52,592 bases of DNA from contig JALWRI010000094.1 of NCBI GenBank assembly GCA_026994225.1, positions 1 through 52,592 on the forward strand. Direction: 5' to 3'. This document shows, piece after piece, positions 10,801 to 19,875 of the stretch. The stretch is from Gammaproteobacteria bacterium (GTDB taxonomy: Bacteria > Pseudomonadota > Gammaproteobacteria > GRL18). The translations under genes were made by a program, and so were the position numbers. Positions within the stretch are counted from its first letter, which is position 1. The number at the start of each line of letters is the position of its first letter. The notes under the pieces are model-generated. The model saw nothing but the letters and a program-made list of their open reading frames with translations. It was not told the DNA's origin and did not search any database.

Positions 10801-13736
10801 AAAGATTGTACTGTTTTTTGACTCACAAATATTTTTTCAGATAAAACCTTATCCTGGCTACGAGTATGGTATTTAGCATTCCCCTGCGTGTAATTACCAG
10901 CTTGTAAATACGAATGCCACTGTCGTTGTAATAAGCGTACTGTTATTTTTTCTCCAGCTTGTAATTGATTGAGATGATTAACTAATATGACTTTAGCCGT
11001 TAATTTTTTTGCCAGCGGTAAATACCGAGGTACTTTTACGGCAACAACAAAAGGAGGTAAGGATAAAATTTTTCTGGTACTACTGACAGTTTGTTGGTTC
11101 TTTCCTGTTACCGTTGCTTCAACGATATAATAGCGGGGTTGTGCAGTGCTTTCTTGACGAGGATCAATATTTATTTTGGCAAATCCCTGTTTATCTGTGT
11201 AGGTATATTGTTCTTTTTGTATCGTATCAGGAAAGGTTTGTTGACTCGAATAGCGACCATCACTGGCATAAAAAAAGCCTTTCCGCTGGGGAAATTTCCA
11301 ATGATAGGGATATTGGCTAATTCGCCAGCGTAAAGGTTGTTGTTTTACCATTCCCCCAGCATAATATTCAGCATGTAATTTTACTTCAAAGGGTTCATCT
11401 AAACGAACTTTATATGGGCTGTCTAAATTAACCTCAAAACGGGGTAATTGATAGGCTTCTTTTTTAAATTCCGCATAACCACACTTATTATCATCTATTT
11501 TTAAGGTAACATCATATTCCCCTGTAGGTAACTGTTGCTCTTTAAAAGGATAATAAAAGCTCCCTTGTGGAGTAATCTTGATCGGATATTTCCAAACCAG
11601 CGTTTTTGTATCGTATAACCTAAATATTAATGTAGCCGTAGTAGGTTGAAAGGTGGTTAATTGTCCTTGATGGTAGTGTCGCAGATAACCTTTTATATGT
11701 ACCGTATCATTGGGGTGATAAACAGGACGTTCAGGAAAAATATGGCATAAGATTTTATCTTTTTGGCCACGATATTGTAAGTCTTCTTGTGTCCATTGTA
11801 ACCATTTGTAATTATCTTTTCTCCAATGATTACGGTAAAATTTTTCAGGTGGCTTTTCTACATCAAGTAATAAATAATCTTTTCCTTTTTGTACTACAAT
11901 ACGTTTTATCCAATGAAGATCGTTTTCTGATGAACGTGCGGGTATTTTCCAATGAATTTTTCCTTGTTGATCAGTGGTGTGTTCAAAAATACTCTTCCAT
12001 TTCTTATTAGATATATTATAACCTTCAATTTTAACCCGTGCATTGGCAACCGGTTTGCCTGTTTTGAGTGAACTAACAACAAAAATTAACTGCCTGGGCT
12101 CTTCAATCGTAGTGAGAGAAAGATCAGTGACTTGAATACGAATCCAATCACGAATAGCACTTTTATCTAAACGACGTAAACCCAATAAATAGCTCCCGGG
12201 TGCGTTTTCTCCTGCTATCTTTTGTAAATAATTTTTGATATTCAAACCGAATTTTGCTTTATGGTTAGCAGGAATATGTGGTAAATTCACTACTTGAGAA
12301 AAAGCAGGAGAACCAAGTGCTTTAATATGTTGGATGCGTATATTATCATCAGCAGTATTTTCTATTATGGGGGTAGAATAGGTTGTTGCTAAATGTCCTG
12401 GTGCAGGCGGTTTATTATCATCGGATATAGATAGTGGATGGGATGAAAAAGGCCAAAAAGTATGATCTAAAGGATTAATAGGATGAATACGTAAATCTAA
12501 TTGTTGAAAACCTCGCCCTTCCAAGGGTATAACTTGTGCGCCATAACGTTCTATAATAGCGTTACTGGTATTAAAGCGTAAATAATCATGTAAACGGGGA
12601 AAAAAGAAGTACACTTGATTGAGTGCTGAGGATAGCGGATGATGTTGTTGGTCAAAGACTTGCCGAAGGGTATCTTGTAGACGCAGTTGATAAAGTGTTG
12701 CTGCTTGAAAATTTCCTTTTAAATGTAAAATATTGCCTGTTTGAGTAAAAGTTAATGATGGTACAGTTGGTGTTAATGCTATTAATTCATGCCATTGTAA
12801 TGGATTGAGCCTTTGGGGTGTACGAGAAAACTCGATTTGGATATGATTTTCATTTGCCTGACAAGATAATGCTTGCTGAGCGTTATATTGACTGCCTTTT
12901 GCTATTAATGTCAAATGTTGCTGACTACAGAATACTCGTTTAATATGAAAAGGTTCAGCCGTTTGGAATGTAATATGTAAGCGTTTATCCGTGTTAATAG
13001 ATTGTGGCTGAGAGCTTAAAGAAAGTTGTATATCTATCTGGCTTGCGGTAGGTAAAGGGTGTGTTAATTGTAGTAAATAATTAACGGGGGAGTCAGCTTT
13101 GGCACGTTCTAATTGCTTGATGCTAAAAGAATGGTGATCTAATATGACAGGGCTTTTATTACCTTGATATGGATAAGGTGTAATAGCAATATGAATAGCC
13201 TTACGCAGTTGTTCTGGATCAATATTGTCATCAAATTGTAGTGAAATATCGGTTATGGGTTCTTGGATTATACTACCTTCTTGAGGAAAAGTGCTTTTAG
13301 GCATAGATAATAATACCGTGACAGTATGTAATGGTTGATTTATCGCTTGCCAAGAAATATTTTGTAAGGCTTGCCAGGGAATAGCCGGACGAAATTGTAA
13401 AGTAGAGGAATTTAACCAGGTATAACTTCCTGGATGAGTAGGTAAAGTATGAAAATATTTTTCTGGATAGGCTTCAGTATGGGGAAAAGAAGGGAAGGGC
13501 GTTTTTAAAGGGGAGAAGGTAAAGAAAAAAGTAACCGGATCCCAACGGCGTAAAAATTTTGAAGGGATAATATTAACGGTATTTTGATATGTCATATTTT
13601 TTGTTTGCGTATGCGTAGCAAGACTATAAACAGGTGTTATTAAACCCATATTGCAGAACAAGATAAAAAAGAAGGCTATCGCAATATAGCTGGAAGCTTT
13701 TGGTTTTAGCCATAAGTAGTTCACATATGTAAACAT
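7878..13736 (-). CDS. Bacterial alpha-2-macroglobulin with intact thioester
   Basis: Bacterial A2M proteins are periplasmic traps that bind invading proteases covalently after bait cleavage. The 1952-residue product has an N-terminal hydrophobic signal or anchor (about 17-37) without a convincing lipobox, unlike E. coli YfhM. It then has macroglobulin-type beta domains, with the MG2-type motif RPVYHPNDTVHIKGYLR near residue 664. The A2M core motif TLPDNLSNFKIRAKA follows near 1265. The thioester YGCTEQ has C1470 and Q1473, followed by the helical thioester domain (to about 1760). A C-terminal beta domain contains FMSKGSYDFYFRS. It follows the giant repeat protein gene by 3 bases and precedes the PAS and pbpC genes, so one transcript is likely. 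It is longer than the approximately 1650 residues of E. coli YfhM. Confidence 0.93.
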   Translation of the reverse strand: MFTYVNYLWLKPKASSYIAIAFFFILFCNMGLITPVYSLATHTQTKNMTYQNTVNIIPSKFLRRWDPVTFFFTFSPLKTPFPSFPHTEAYPEKYFHTLPTHPGSYTWLNSSTLQFRPAIPWQALQNISWQAINQPLHTVTVLLSMPKSTFPQEGSIIQEPITDISLQFDDNIDPEQLRKAIHIAITPYPYQGNKSPVILDHHSFSIKQLERAKADSPVNYLLQLTHPLPTASQIDIQLSLSSQPQSINTDKRLHITFQTAEPFHIKRVFCSQQHLTLIAKGSQYNAQQALSCQANENHIQIEFSRTPQRLNPLQWHELIALTPTVPSLTFTQTGNILHLKGNFQAATLYQLRLQDTLRQVFDQQHHPLSSALNQVYFFFPRLHDYLRFNTSNAIIERYGAQVIPLEGRGFQQLDLRIHPINPLDHTFWPFSSHPLSISDDNKPPAPGHLATTYSTPIIENTADDNIRIQHIKALGSPAFSQVVNLPHIPANHKAKFGLNIKNYLQKIAGENAPGSYLLGLRRLDKSAIRDWIRIQVTDLSLTTIEEPRQLIFVVSSLKTGKPVANARVKIEGYNISNKKWKSIFEHTTDQQGKIHWKIPARSSENDLHWIKRIVVQKGKDYLLLDVEKPPEKFYRNHWRKDNYKWLQWTQEDLQYRGQKDKILCHIFPERPVYHPNDTVHIKGYLRHYHQGQLTTFQPTTATLIFRLYDTKTLVWKYPIKITPQGSFYYPFKEQQLPTGEYDVTLKIDDNKCGYAEFKKEAYQLPRFEVNLDSPYKVRLDEPFEVKLHAEYYAGGMVKQQPLRWRISQYPYHWKFPQRKGFFYASDGRYSSQQTFPDTIQKEQYTYTDKQGFAKINIDPRQESTAQPRYYIVEATVTGKNQQTVSSTRKILSLPPFVVAVKVPRYLPLAKKLTAKVILVNHLNQLQAGEKITVRLLQRQWHSYLQAGNYTQGNAKYHTRSQDKVLSEKIFVSQKTVQSLDFSLPKAGVYIIEAAVTDKQGRQQTVRVDLFAGGKENVTWPVALQDTFTLSSDKKRYQPGETAQIIIQSPFKKAHILAVIEQANEKNRYQWLSVNNGSAQLSVPLTMQDMPRLAVHFLLFKGRLQAQSQMRPNHIDLDKPITLASSIWLNVSPIQHKVTVNLSYPKLAKPGESIAINIDLKDQQGKPLSGEVTLWLVDQAVLALGKEKKLNPIKDFIVQRKSYIQFHDTRNMALGYIPMQTYPGGDGSDAQGGNLLDKVSLRKNFKVVPYYNPSIQIDKSGHTQILVTLPDNLSNFKIRAKAISGQQRFGYAKGHIAIRLPLIIQAALPRFVRPGDTFTAIGLSRMLDTPSPVQIKNGSTEIALKGLHLVNPATRHQNIQWQKDKVSTISYPVSVPQDISSSTVSIKMAVERNADQSRDAFLLELPVKADREPVTIRKIYSLYAGQTVSIPAIKTAIRPNSLQRSLLLTTQPEIIQAANALDYVLEYPYGCTEQQISRARAILAMQQFLSQPQGTVKEKVLAPATQKIQQTLQYIETVVTENDLLSYWPGSKGHVALTAWGLQFMLEAKQVGYTINHDLYHLLSNSLKKALRSDFSSYSKGQHYADRIWALTALAQAQQLDYSYAMELVRYSDWLTLESLAQITWALQQNLSVENPLIQQLEDKLWKGIRLQTFQGKIHYHGLLEKNPLDDKLLPSETRTIAHLLRAITSKEKKNILLTALLQAGERKDKSLAWGNTNSNTAAIMALTELLKNSTPIKPVQVNYQQNRQSSTLSLKQLKNISDLPADDIRLHLALDTNKAVMAEIKERYIPQLPGYLIQAHNQGFVIEQNLLHIQTKGIPAIQYPVNHRAAIFSFQVGDIIEYHIRIINPKDRHHVAITVPLAAGIEYLNPQLKTYSNDAIPTHNNTITASYQQHHDDQISYFFDFMSKGSYDFYFRSKATIVGTFTQPAAKVEMMYQPSIKANSYASRITIK

Positions 13737-13739
13737 TAG

Positions 13740-16700
13740 TTATTCTCCTTGCTCGGGTAAAGATGTAATTTTAGAGGTACAAGGATGTTGTAAACATTGA
13801 TAATATTTGATGACCTCAGGTGGAATAGCGGGGGGAGCTTGTGTACCTAGTAATACAATAGCCACTTGACTTGTTGTTATAAAAGAAAGATCGTTGTTTA
13901 TCTGTTGTTGTAAATGATCTGCTTTTGCTTGCAACAGCACGTAATAATCCCCCGCAGTGAGGGTGGTATTGATTGTTTTTCCTTGATTTAGAAGTTGTCT
14001 ATCTTTTTGATAAAGGGATAAAGAAAAATGATCTGCAAGGGAATGATAAGCAAGAGCAATGGTTTTTTTGGCTGATAAATGTAAATGGTATAAACGGGTA
14101 TGACCAGGAGATAGCATGATAGAGGGGTTAATACCCTCTTGGATCTTTTTAGCGGGCAAGGTCAATATTTGTAAGTGTCCTTGTAGAGCATGATTATTCT
14201 GGCTATGTACATAAATATCATATGTACCAGATGACATAAAATAAAAATACGCTTGTTGTGCCTTCACCGGAGTTAATTGTTGCTGATAAGGAAAGAGGTA
14301 ATCTATATCCATCGTGGCATTAAATTGTAATAGGGTTGCTTGAGAAACTGTGATACGTAGCTTTTCTTGTTTATTGTGTAACACTAATTGAGTGGGAAAG
14401 GTCTCTATATTATGTACTTTATCCGCTTTTTTCCAAATATTTATAGCACCTGAAGCAGAATTAGCTAACCATATTTTAAAAGGTGCTGCTGGATATTGTA
14501 ATAATAATTTTTGAGTGTCAGCTAACAAAAGAGCGGTATTGTTTAACTCGGTGGTATTTTGTTGTAACCAACGCACTTGAGGATGAGAACTATAAATATG
14601 TACAGGGGTATCTATCTTATTAGGTACAGCAACTACAATATGTTGCATACCGGCTTGAAAGGGATCGAAATACAAGATATGTTGGCTATCTAATATTGGT
14701 GTAGGAGATATATCAGGTAGCCATTGTAGTTGATAATAACTATCTTGTTCTGTAGTAGATAATATCCAAATACGATCCGCATATAGTTGTGTTTGAATAG
14801 TGCGTTCTTGTTCGCCACTCCAGTAGCTATCTATAATTTTTGAACCTTGCCAAAAAAATACAGCGGTATGTGCTGCAATATATAAGTTATAACGTTGTGG
14901 AGAATGGGTAGTAATGCGGTAACTATGAATAGTACTAGAAGGTAAATGCTTGTCATACGTACCTAATGCCAGATTTTCTGTTTGTTGAGGATAAGGATAA
15001 TAGTAAGTAGTGATTGCTACATCAACAGGGTAATTTTGCGAATTACTGACAATGACTGAGGGAGTATTCTGCTTAGTTGCTTGATTAATACTGATAACGG
15101 AAGGAAAGTAACTACTTTTATCGGATGGAAGAAAAGCGGGAGTAGGAGCGAGTAAATGACTCGCTATGCTCGCAAAGCCTTGGTTATTCTTTAACAGGTG
15201 TACAGCAATATGCTGTTGAGGAATAACAACAGAAAAATGTTGTTTTTGTTGTGCGGCAAGATGTAAATAGGTCTTTTTAGATAAGGGTAGTGATGAGGGT
15301 TGTGGTGTAATAAGTGATGGTTTTTTTTCTTTGGTAATTTTCTTTAATGCCGTAATTTGAAAAAATGTATTTACTGATTTTTTTAATACCGGTTGTAGTG
15401 CAATCAGATATTCCCCTGCATCAAGTACCTGAGCGATATTTACATTCCAATTATTTAAACTATCATCTTGCTGTGCAACAAGTTGATGATGTGTGTCAAA
15501 GATACGGATACGGACATCTTGATCTCCCCAGGAAGTAAATTGTAACGGCATCCTTTTATCTACGGTAAAAGAAAGTTGTGTAGGAATATTTAATATTGAT
15601 TTTCTACCAGGATACCATTGTGCCGTATCTATTTTTAATTGATAGGTACGTAAATTATCAGGATAGCGACTACGTATCTCTAAACGATATTGTCCAGCAT
15701 CTAAAGGGGCTTTCCAGCGTCCTTTCTTCTGTGAGGATAAAGATATGCGTTTATCCTGACTATTATAGAGTGTAAATTGCATAGCATCATCAAGCAATAA
15801 TGTAATATCTAATTTAACGGGTAAAGTAAAAAGCCATTGATCAGGGGTGCGTTGTGGATCTTCTAACCATTGGTGTGAATACTGTTTATGTAATACTAAG
15901 GCATGAGCACCATGTCCTTGTTGTGTACGAGGAGGAGGTGTAATGGGATCTATGCGAGTAATAACCCGACTGGTAATACCTTGTGGTAGTATAAGTAAAC
16001 GATATTTACCTGCATCTAAATGCAAATTAAAGGTATCATTTTTCTGTGGAGAGATGACAGGCCAGCCTTTTGCATCTTCAAGGCGGATGTGGAATTTTTT
16101 TTGTAAACCCAATACTTGTAAAGAATAATAGCCAGCTTCTTTTATAGACAGTTGGTATTGTATCGCTTCTTTAGGGGGTAATGTTTGGGCATGTATTTCT
16201 CCTATCGTTAATGTGCCCTTATCATGTAAAGGAGCAGTATGAATTGTAACTTGTGCATCACCTTGTGTTCCATTTAAGGCTTTAATGCTTAATTGATAAT
16301 TGCCGGGATTAAGATATTGAGGCAAAAAGAAATTATCCCCATCAATATTATCATTTTGTTGTTGTAAAAGGGGAATAAATGGTGTGCGTAGCGTACCTTG
16401 AAGGTTTAATAAGCCCTTGCTTTGAATAATATATAGTGCTGCCTGGGTAATATTTAATTGGAATGTCTTGATATCGTCAGCGGTAATATGAAAAAGAGTT
16501 GTTTTTTGTCTTGTAATATCTTCTAAAGGGGAGAAATCAGGGAGCTGAATAGCATGTAGAGGGCTATTATCATATTGATCTTTAGGAGTAAAACGTATGG
16601 TAAAAAAGCGAGAGTGTGATACCTTATCAAAGTGTAATTGATAATCACCCGGTGCAAGGGGATGGGATGTACTATTGCTATAGCGGATGGGAGTACCTGT

Positions 16701-18443
16701 ACTTTTTATCTGTAATGTAAACGATACCCTTTTCCCTTGAGGGGTGATAGCTTCTATCATACCGTAATCAGTAATCCGTACAGGAATATTGAGCGTTTTA
16801 TTAACCCATTGTGTTACCGGTAGACTATGTGATAAATCTACGGGTAAAGCACGCAATAGTATTCCTTTGGGTGTTCCCTGTTGGGATGTATAAAGAGTGT
16901 ATGTATTCGGTGATTTTAATGTAAGATTATCAAATAATACCGTTGTATGGTTAGTTTGCGTAATCGGGGCATGTTGCTTACCTTGAGCATAAATATGGAA
17001 ACGGCTAATACCTTGATTTGCATCATCTGCCCGAATACTCAGTTGGTAGTATCCTTTATTTAAATTCCAACTTTTTTGTTGAGAATAAAAAGGAGGAGTA
17101 CGATAGTTATCAGGTTTATTTCCTGGGATAAAAAAAGGCTCTAAACGAAAGCGTAAATACCCTTTTGAAGTATTGATATGATATTTGCCTGTTTCTTCAA
17201 CGTGTAGATACAAGGTTACTTTTCTATATGGTCGTAGAGTTAATTCAGTTTTCCAATGGCTCTGTTTGTGTAAGGATATAACTTGTTCTTTGCGATAACT
17301 AGAATGATCTTTATATTGCTTGATAACGATAGCTGTCGCATCTAAATAATCTTCTGGTGTACTACCGGCAGTGAGAGTAGATAACCAATAATCATTATTC
17401 CCTGTAAAGCGTAAAGTTTCTTGTTGTTTAAAATATTGTAAAAAATAAGGACTATTTGGAAAAGACGATACCATGATTAATTTATAACCAGAATGATCGC
17501 TATAAGTATGGATTTCTGCAACGGGGAGTCGTGATGTTTTGTTGATATAAGCAGTTTCTATATTATAATCATATTGCGGTTTTTGTAAGGGTGCTACCTC
17601 ATTTAAAGCATGAACTTGTAGTTTTGCATAATGGGTAGCAGGTAGTTCCAGGCGAAAATAATTTGCTTGTGCCGGAACTTTCCAATAATCAAAACCAAAA
17701 GGACTGATTATATGATAATCTGCTCCATTTGTATCGAGTTCAGGTATCCCCATACGTAAATGAAATGGGAATTGATTGCTATTATTTGTCCAGGGTAAGG
17801 GAGAACCTCCATAAGCAATAATTTTATACCATCCCGGCTCTAACAGTTGGTTAATTTGGTAATAGCGTAACGGTTGACCAGTAACAGGCTGGATAGTACG
17901 TGGACTATGATGAGCTTCTAATCGCCATTGTCCTGCTTCCCAAATTTGTATATCCTGTAGATTACGTCCTGCTACTTGTAAGGTAAGGATTTGTTTTTTC
18001 TCTATATGTATCCAATAACTACGTTGTTGATAATCTTCTAAGGTGGAGGAAAGTAACTTATAAGGAAGTAATTGCCATTTTTTTGTATGCAATTCTTTAA
18101 AAGGGGTGATCTCTAATTGTACTATCCCTATTCCTTTTGATGCACAATGAATGACGACTTGATATACTCCTACAGGCAATAGCGTATCAATACGCCCATT
18201 TTCCTTACCGGCTATACCGTATATTTTTCCAGGTCCTTGCATAGTATCAATAAACTGTATAGCACAACCTTGTCTACTGTTTACTTGTAAGCTATATCGT
18301 CCAGCAACTAAGATATGTAGTGAGGTTTGTTGTTTTCCCTGAGCAGGAAATTCTGTATTATCTATAGTATAAGAAAAGGGACTTGCCATGGATGAGTGTG
18401 TATGAAAAAAAATAAGAAATAGTAGAAGTAAATAATAAGGCAT
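13740..18443 (-). CDS. Giant secreted protein of PPC-like beta-sandwich repeats, function unknown
   Basis: The 1567-residue protein has a signal peptide (MPYYLLLLFLIFF, probable cleavage after SMA near residue 20), and no other membrane segment is visible. It contains about ten repeats ending in a hydrophobic-xxG-x-Tyr-x-hydrophobic strand. Examples are LLPVGVYQVVI (~87), LNKGYYQLSI (~460), LAPGDYQLHF (~595), LNPGNYQLSI (~711), LDAGKYRLLI (~807), LDAGQYRLEI (~913), LDAGEYLIAL (~1006), SSGTYDIYV (~1402) and LTAGDYYVLL (~1494). These look like bacterial pre-peptidase C-terminal type sandwiches. No catalytic motif is seen. The gene starts the A2M operon and is only 3 bases from A2M, so a role with A2M in the periplasm or at the surface is inferred. 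The tyrosine-rich motif MSSGTYDIYVHS echoes a motif at the A2M C terminus. Confidence 0.8.
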   Translation of the reverse strand: MPYYLLLLFLIFFHTHSSMASPFSYTIDNTEFPAQGKQQTSLHILVAGRYSLQVNSRQGCAIQFIDTMQGPGKIYGIAGKENGRIDTLLPVGVYQVVIHCASKGIGIVQLEITPFKELHTKKWQLLPYKLLSSTLEDYQQRSYWIHIEKKQILTLQVAGRNLQDIQIWEAGQWRLEAHHSPRTIQPVTGQPLRYYQINQLLEPGWYKIIAYGGSPLPWTNNSNQFPFHLRMGIPELDTNGADYHIISPFGFDYWKVPAQANYFRLELPATHYAKLQVHALNEVAPLQKPQYDYNIETAYINKTSRLPVAEIHTYSDHSGYKLIMVSSFPNSPYFLQYFKQQETLRFTGNNDYWLSTLTAGSTPEDYLDATAIVIKQYKDHSSYRKEQVISLHKQSHWKTELTLRPYRKVTLYLHVEETGKYHINTSKGYLRFRLEPFFIPGNKPDNYRTPPFYSQQKSWNLNKGYYQLSIRADDANQGISRFHIYAQGKQHAPITQTNHTTVLFDNLTLKSPNTYTLYTSQQGTPKGILLRALPVDLSHSLPVTQWVNKTLNIPVRITDYGMIEAITPQGKRVSFTLQIKSTGTPIRYSNSTSHPLAPGDYQLHFDKVSHSRFFTIRFTPKDQYDNSPLHAIQLPDFSPLEDITRQKTTLFHITADDIKTFQLNITQAALYIIQSKGLLNLQGTLRTPFIPLLQQQNDNIDGDNFFLPQYLNPGNYQLSIKALNGTQGDAQVTIHTAPLHDKGTLTIGEIHAQTLPPKEAIQYQLSIKEAGYYSLQVLGLQKKFHIRLEDAKGWPVISPQKNDTFNLHLDAGKYRLLILPQGITSRVITRIDPITPPPRTQQGHGAHALVLHKQYSHQWLEDPQRTPDQWLFTLPVKLDITLLLDDAMQFTLYNSQDKRISLSSQKKGRWKAPLDAGQYRLEIRSRYPDNLRTYQLKIDTAQWYPGRKSILNIPTQLSFTVDKRMPLQFTSWGDQDVRIRIFDTHHQLVAQQDDSLNNWNVNIAQVLDAGEYLIALQPVLKKSVNTFFQITALKKITKEKKPSLITPQPSSLPLSKKTYLHLAAQQKQHFSVVIPQQHIAVHLLKNNQGFASIASHLLAPTPAFLPSDKSSYFPSVISINQATKQNTPSVIVSNSQNYPVDVAITTYYYPYPQQTENLALGTYDKHLPSSTIHSYRITTHSPQRYNLYIAAHTAVFFWQGSKIIDSYWSGEQERTIQTQLYADRIWILSTTEQDSYYQLQWLPDISPTPILDSQHILYFDPFQAGMQHIVVAVPNKIDTPVHIYSSHPQVRWLQQNTTELNNTALLLADTQKLLLQYPAAPFKIWLANSASGAINIWKKADKVHNIETFPTQLVLHNKQEKLRITVSQATLLQFNATMDIDYLFPYQQQLTPVKAQQAYFYFMSSGTYDIYVHSQNNHALQGHLQILTLPAKKIQEGINPSIMLSPGHTRLYHLHLSAKKTIALAYHSLADHFSLSLYQKDRQLLNQGKTINTTLTAGDYYVLLQAKADHLQQQINNDLSFITTSQVAIVLLGTQAPPAIPPEVIKYYQCLQHPCTSKITSLPEQGE

Positions 18444-18610
18444 ACTTGGTATCCGTTATAAAGCTGGTACTATTAATAGTATTAGATAATAAACAAAAAG
18501 GAAAAGAAAAAAATAATATATTATCTATTTTTAAGTAAAAAAGAGGGATAATATGTTAGAATATAATTAATAGTTAATTAATAAGCAACAAGTAGGGGAT
18601 TAAACAAACT

Positions 18611-19615
18611 ATGTTATCTATATCACATCATATAATCATCACGCTTCTTTTTATCAGTCTTTGTAATATAAGCTATGCAGCATATTCACCCTATAGAGGA
18701 ACATTTGAGCAAGAAGAAGTGCATAATCATCCGGGGTATAGAATTGTGTATGAGCTTAATGGAGCATTGGATAAAGTATTTTTATTAGCTACAGGATTTG
18801 ATACCGTCAATAAAACCCCTATAGCAGAAGATATTTATTTAAAATATCAACCTCTTCTTGATATTATGGGACCAGATGGCTGGGATTTTGTTTATTTTGA
18901 TTATTATGAAGGAGATAGAGATTTAAAAGATAATGCCGATAATTTAGCTGAATTTATTCAATTATTAGATCAAATTGCTGAACCTGATTATCATTTAGCT
19001 GTTGTTGGTGTTTCAATGGGAGGAATTATTGCTCGCACTATGTTTGTGCAAGAAGAAAGCAGATTAGGTGTTGATACTTATGTTTCTGTCGATTCACCTC
19101 ATTGGGGTGTTACATTGAGTAATTGGGTTGATGATTTAAGTTTTTTTATAGGGGGATATGCTGGGCATCAGATGTTATCTGGAGATATTCTTTATAATAT
19201 TCACTATGGTTGGCTACGTTCAGTAGAAAAAAACGATCATTTTATGGAAGAGATTATTGATCCTATGGATACTTGTGCTATTGCTTTAAGTAATGGAGAA
19301 GATGATTGGGAAGTAGACTGGACAGATGAAAGCATCCATAATAAATGGTATGAAGTCGCATCTTATGCGTATTCCGATGGACTCACTTCTACTTATATGC
19401 CTTATCATTCGGTAGTTTATATGGATGATTATTCCGTTGAAACTAAAATTCGATTGGGTTACAACAAATATGAATATGAAGATACGCATACTTCTTATTT
19501 TGATACTAAAATACCTAATAAACGTGATCAACATGAAGAAAATGATTATATGTTAATGCAGGCCTTAGATTTTGTGTTAAAACATCAACCTGGTGCAATT
19601 ATTACTGAATTATAA
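18611..19615 (+). CDS. Secreted alpha/beta hydrolase, lipase-like
   Basis: The 334-residue protein has a signal peptide (1-23, cleavage after ISYA), so it acts in the periplasm or outside. The nucleophile elbow GVSMGG places the catalytic serine at S135. VDSPHWG (160-166) follows, as in lipases and PGAP1/lecithin-cholesterol-type esterases where the text after the elbow reads DSPHxG. Candidate catalytic histidines lie in the last third (for example PYHSVVY) but cannot be fixed by eye. The C-terminal half is rich in Asp, Glu and Tyr. The gene is divergent from the A2M operon. The substrate is unknown; lipid or polyester is likely from the fold. Confidence 0.75.
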   Translation: MLSISHHIIITLLFISLCNISYAAYSPYRGTFEQEEVHNHPGYRIVYELNGALDKVFLLATGFDTVNKTPIAEDIYLKYQPLLDIMGPDGWDFVYFDYYEGDRDLKDNADNLAEFIQLLDQIAEPDYHLAVVGVSMGGIIARTMFVQEESRLGVDTYVSVDSPHWGVTLSNWVDDLSFFIGGYAGHQMLSGDILYNIHYGWLRSVEKNDHFMEEIIDPMDTCAIALSNGEDDWEVDWTDESIHNKWYEVASYAYSDGLTSTYMPYHSVVYMDDYSVETKIRLGYNKYEYEDTHTSYFDTKIPNKRDQHEENDYMLMQALDFVLKHQPGAIITEL

Positions 19616-19849
19616 CCATGTGGTTAAATAATATAGTATTTGTCCTTCTGAAGATTTTGAAGGACCTAATACTTTTGCTGCAAAATATTTTTTATCTGGA
19701 TTAGATGCAGATATTGCCTCTTCTTCTGTCGAGTAAAGGGTAACACAATTAGCAGAAAAACGCTTACGACTTCGACCAGGAACATAGACCACTGCATAAT
19801 GTTGTTGTGAAATACCGCCAACCGGATCAGGGGGAACAATGCCTTTCAT
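19610..19849 (-). CDS. Small conserved-looking protein (79 aa), unknown
   Basis: The 79-residue product has no signal or membrane segment. It has a mixed, well-ordered composition (HYAVVYVPGRSRKRF, then NCVTLYSTEEEAISAS and KYFAAKVLGPSKSSEG). Its ATG follows GGAG with a 7-base spacer, a strong ribosome site supporting expression. It overlaps the end of the convergent lipase gene by 6 bases and lies 26 bases after the inositol-phosphatase-family gene on the same strand, so it is probably the last gene of that operon. I do not recognise a named family. Confidence 0.65.
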   Translation of the reverse strand: MKGIVPPDPVGGISQQHYAVVYVPGRSRKRFSANCVTLYSTEEEAISASNPDKKYFAAKVLGPSKSSEGQILYYLTTWL

Positions 19850-19875
19850 ATTAATGCTCCTTAATACTCATTGAT

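Noticed and set aside
7878-13736. Lipobox at C28 of the alpha-2-macroglobulin
   Set aside because: The residues before the cysteine (FILF) do not fit the L-(A/S/T)-(G/A)-C consensus and the hydrophobic stretch continues beyond it.
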